Translations under genes and position numbers: made by a program
Shown: positions 15,451-16,155 of the stretch, in pieces
Position numbering within the stretch: the first letter of the stretch is position 1
How the letters are laid out: every line of letters begins with the position of its first letter
Notes under the pieces: generated by a model
Seen by the model: only the letters and a program-made list of their open reading frames with translations
The model's database searches: none
Told to the model about the DNA's origin: nothing
Assembly: GCA_003535775.1 (NCBI GenBank)
Contig: DPYO01000156.1
Location: forward strand, 1-16,155
Direction of reading: 5' to 3'
DNA length: 16,155 nt
Origin: Fidelibacterota bacterium
Lineage (GTDB): Bacteria; Fidelibacterota; Marinisomatia; Marinisomatales; UBA8229

Positions 15451-16155
15451 TTAGCCCACACTTCCTTCCAAACTGACTTCCATAAGTTTTTGTGCTTCCA
15501 CTGCAAATTCCATGGGCAGTTCTTTAAATACTTCTTTACAAAATCCATTCACAATTAAAGAAACTGCATTTTCCGTAGACAATCCTCTCTGGTTGCAGTA
15601 AAACAATTGATCTTCGCCAATGTTGGAGGTGGAGGCTTCGTGTTCCATTTGGGCAGTTGGATTTCGAACATCAATGTAGGGAAACGTATGGGCTTCGCAC
15701 TCACTTCCGATGAGAATGGAATCGCACTGGGAATAGTTCCGGGCATTTTGGGCATTCTTCATAATTTTCACCTGTCCCCGGTATGTCTGTTGTCCGTGTC
15801 CTGCAGAAATCCCCTTGGAAATGATAGTGCTTTTTGTATTTTTCCCCAAGTGAATCATTTTTGTTCCTGTATCTGCCTGTTGATAGTTATTTGTCAGCGC
15901 TACAGAATAAAATTCACCAGTAGAATTATCACCCTTTAAAATGACGCTGGGATATTTCCAGGTAATGGCAGATCCTGTTTCAACTTGAGTCCATGAAATC
16001 TTTGAATTATTCTCCTTGCAAATACCTCTTTTAGTAACAAAGTTATAAATTCCGCCCTTCCCATCCTTATCTCCCGGATACCAGTTCTGAACCGTGGAAT
16101 ATTTTATTTGAGCATCTTTATGAGCAATTAATTCTACGACGGCAGCATGAAGCTG
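15451..16155 (-). CDS. sufB: Fe-S cluster assembly protein SufB, C-terminal part (5' end outside window)
   Basis: The minus-strand frame is open to the window edge, so 234 codons of roughly 470 are present and the Met at 15858 is internal. SufB is the main scaffold subunit on which clusters form. Segments such as STVQNWYPGDKDGKGGIYNF, VETGSAITWKYPSVIL, QCDSILIGSECEAHTFPY and NIGEDQLFYCNQRG are characteristic of SufB. The Cys in SECEAHT and the Glu in GEDQ sit where the sulfur-accepting Cys405 and Glu434 of Escherichia coli SufB are expected, judged by local alignment from memory. It is the most upstream visible gene of the suf operon, so the operon promoter probably lies outside the window. 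Confidence 0.95.
   Translation of the reverse strand, partial: QLHAAVVELIAHKDAQIKYSTVQNWYPGDKDGKGGIYNFVTKRGICKENNSKISWTQVETGSAITWKYPSVILKGDNSTGEFYSVALTNNYQQADTGTKMIHLGKNTKSTIISKGISAGHGQQTYRGQVKIMKNAQNARNYSQCDSILIGSECEAHTFPYIDVRNPTAQMEHEASTSNIGEDQLFYCNQRGLSTENAVSLIVNGFCKEVFKELPMEFAVEAQKLMEVSLEGSVG

Noticed and set aside
15607..15939. 110-codon plus-strand ORF opposite sufB
   Set aside because: It is antisense to conserved SufB sequence and no ribosome site or known family was seen.
1..16155. CRISPR array, tRNA, rRNA, insertion sequence or phage module
   Set aside because: Reading both strands showed no regularly spaced repeats, cloverleaf, transposase or integrase; the methyltransferase is the only gene suggestive of transfer.

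Overview
The window (about 40% GC by eye) comes from a bacterial chromosome, probably a Gram-negative, respiring heterotroph. It encodes an electron-transfer-flavoprotein:ubiquinone oxidoreductase, a complete SUF iron-sulfur cluster pathway, acetyl-CoA carboxylase carboxyltransferase and a branched-chain-amino-acid-type (HAAT) ABC importer with a lipoprotein binding protein. The A/T-rich base composition, purine-rich Shine-Dalgarno sites and tight gene packing would fit an uncultured FCB-group lineage such as Marinimicrobia. That placement is an impression only; no marker gene in the window settles it.

Left part, plus strand (1-4107): the 3' end of an ETF-QO gene, then an Eco57I/TaqI-like N6-adenine DNA methyltransferase with no visible restriction partner, then a single-chain acetyl-CoA carboxylase carboxyltransferase in which an AccA-like half precedes an AccD-like half. 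The methyltransferase and carboxyltransferase genes overlap by 8 bases, so an apparent defence or epigenetic gene is translationally coupled to a fatty-acid synthesis gene. The methyltransferase N-terminal motif lies upstream of its first ATG, and the best-supported start is a rare ATT behind a strong Shine-Dalgarno.

Right part, minus strand (16155 down to 4251): a tightly packed series read as sufB (5' end outside the window), sufC, sufD, sufE, sufT, sufS, a dCMP deaminase, then livH, livM, a lipoprotein substrate-binding protein, livG, livF and a long-chain acyl-CoA ligase. Nearly all junctions are overlaps (ATGA, TAATG) or gaps under 25 bases. The two real breaks are an 82-base gap before livH, which holds a perfect inverted repeat, and a terminator-like hairpin between the binding-protein gene and livG. 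The two strands converge at 4108-4250.

Functionally, SufBCD with SufE/SufS assembles Fe-S clusters from cysteine sulfur and SufT assists maturation; ETF-QO is itself an Fe-S flavoprotein. The liv-type importer plus acyl-CoA ligase looks like an uptake-and-activation unit for an organic acid or amino acid, and the carboxyltransferase would supply malonyl-CoA. No tRNA, rRNA, CRISPR array, insertion sequence or phage gene was seen. The points most worth a second look are the methyltransferase start and coupling, the AccA-AccD fusion with an incomplete zinc ribbon and an internal Shine-Dalgarno at the domain joint, and the liv/acyl-CoA ligase operon with its control elements.
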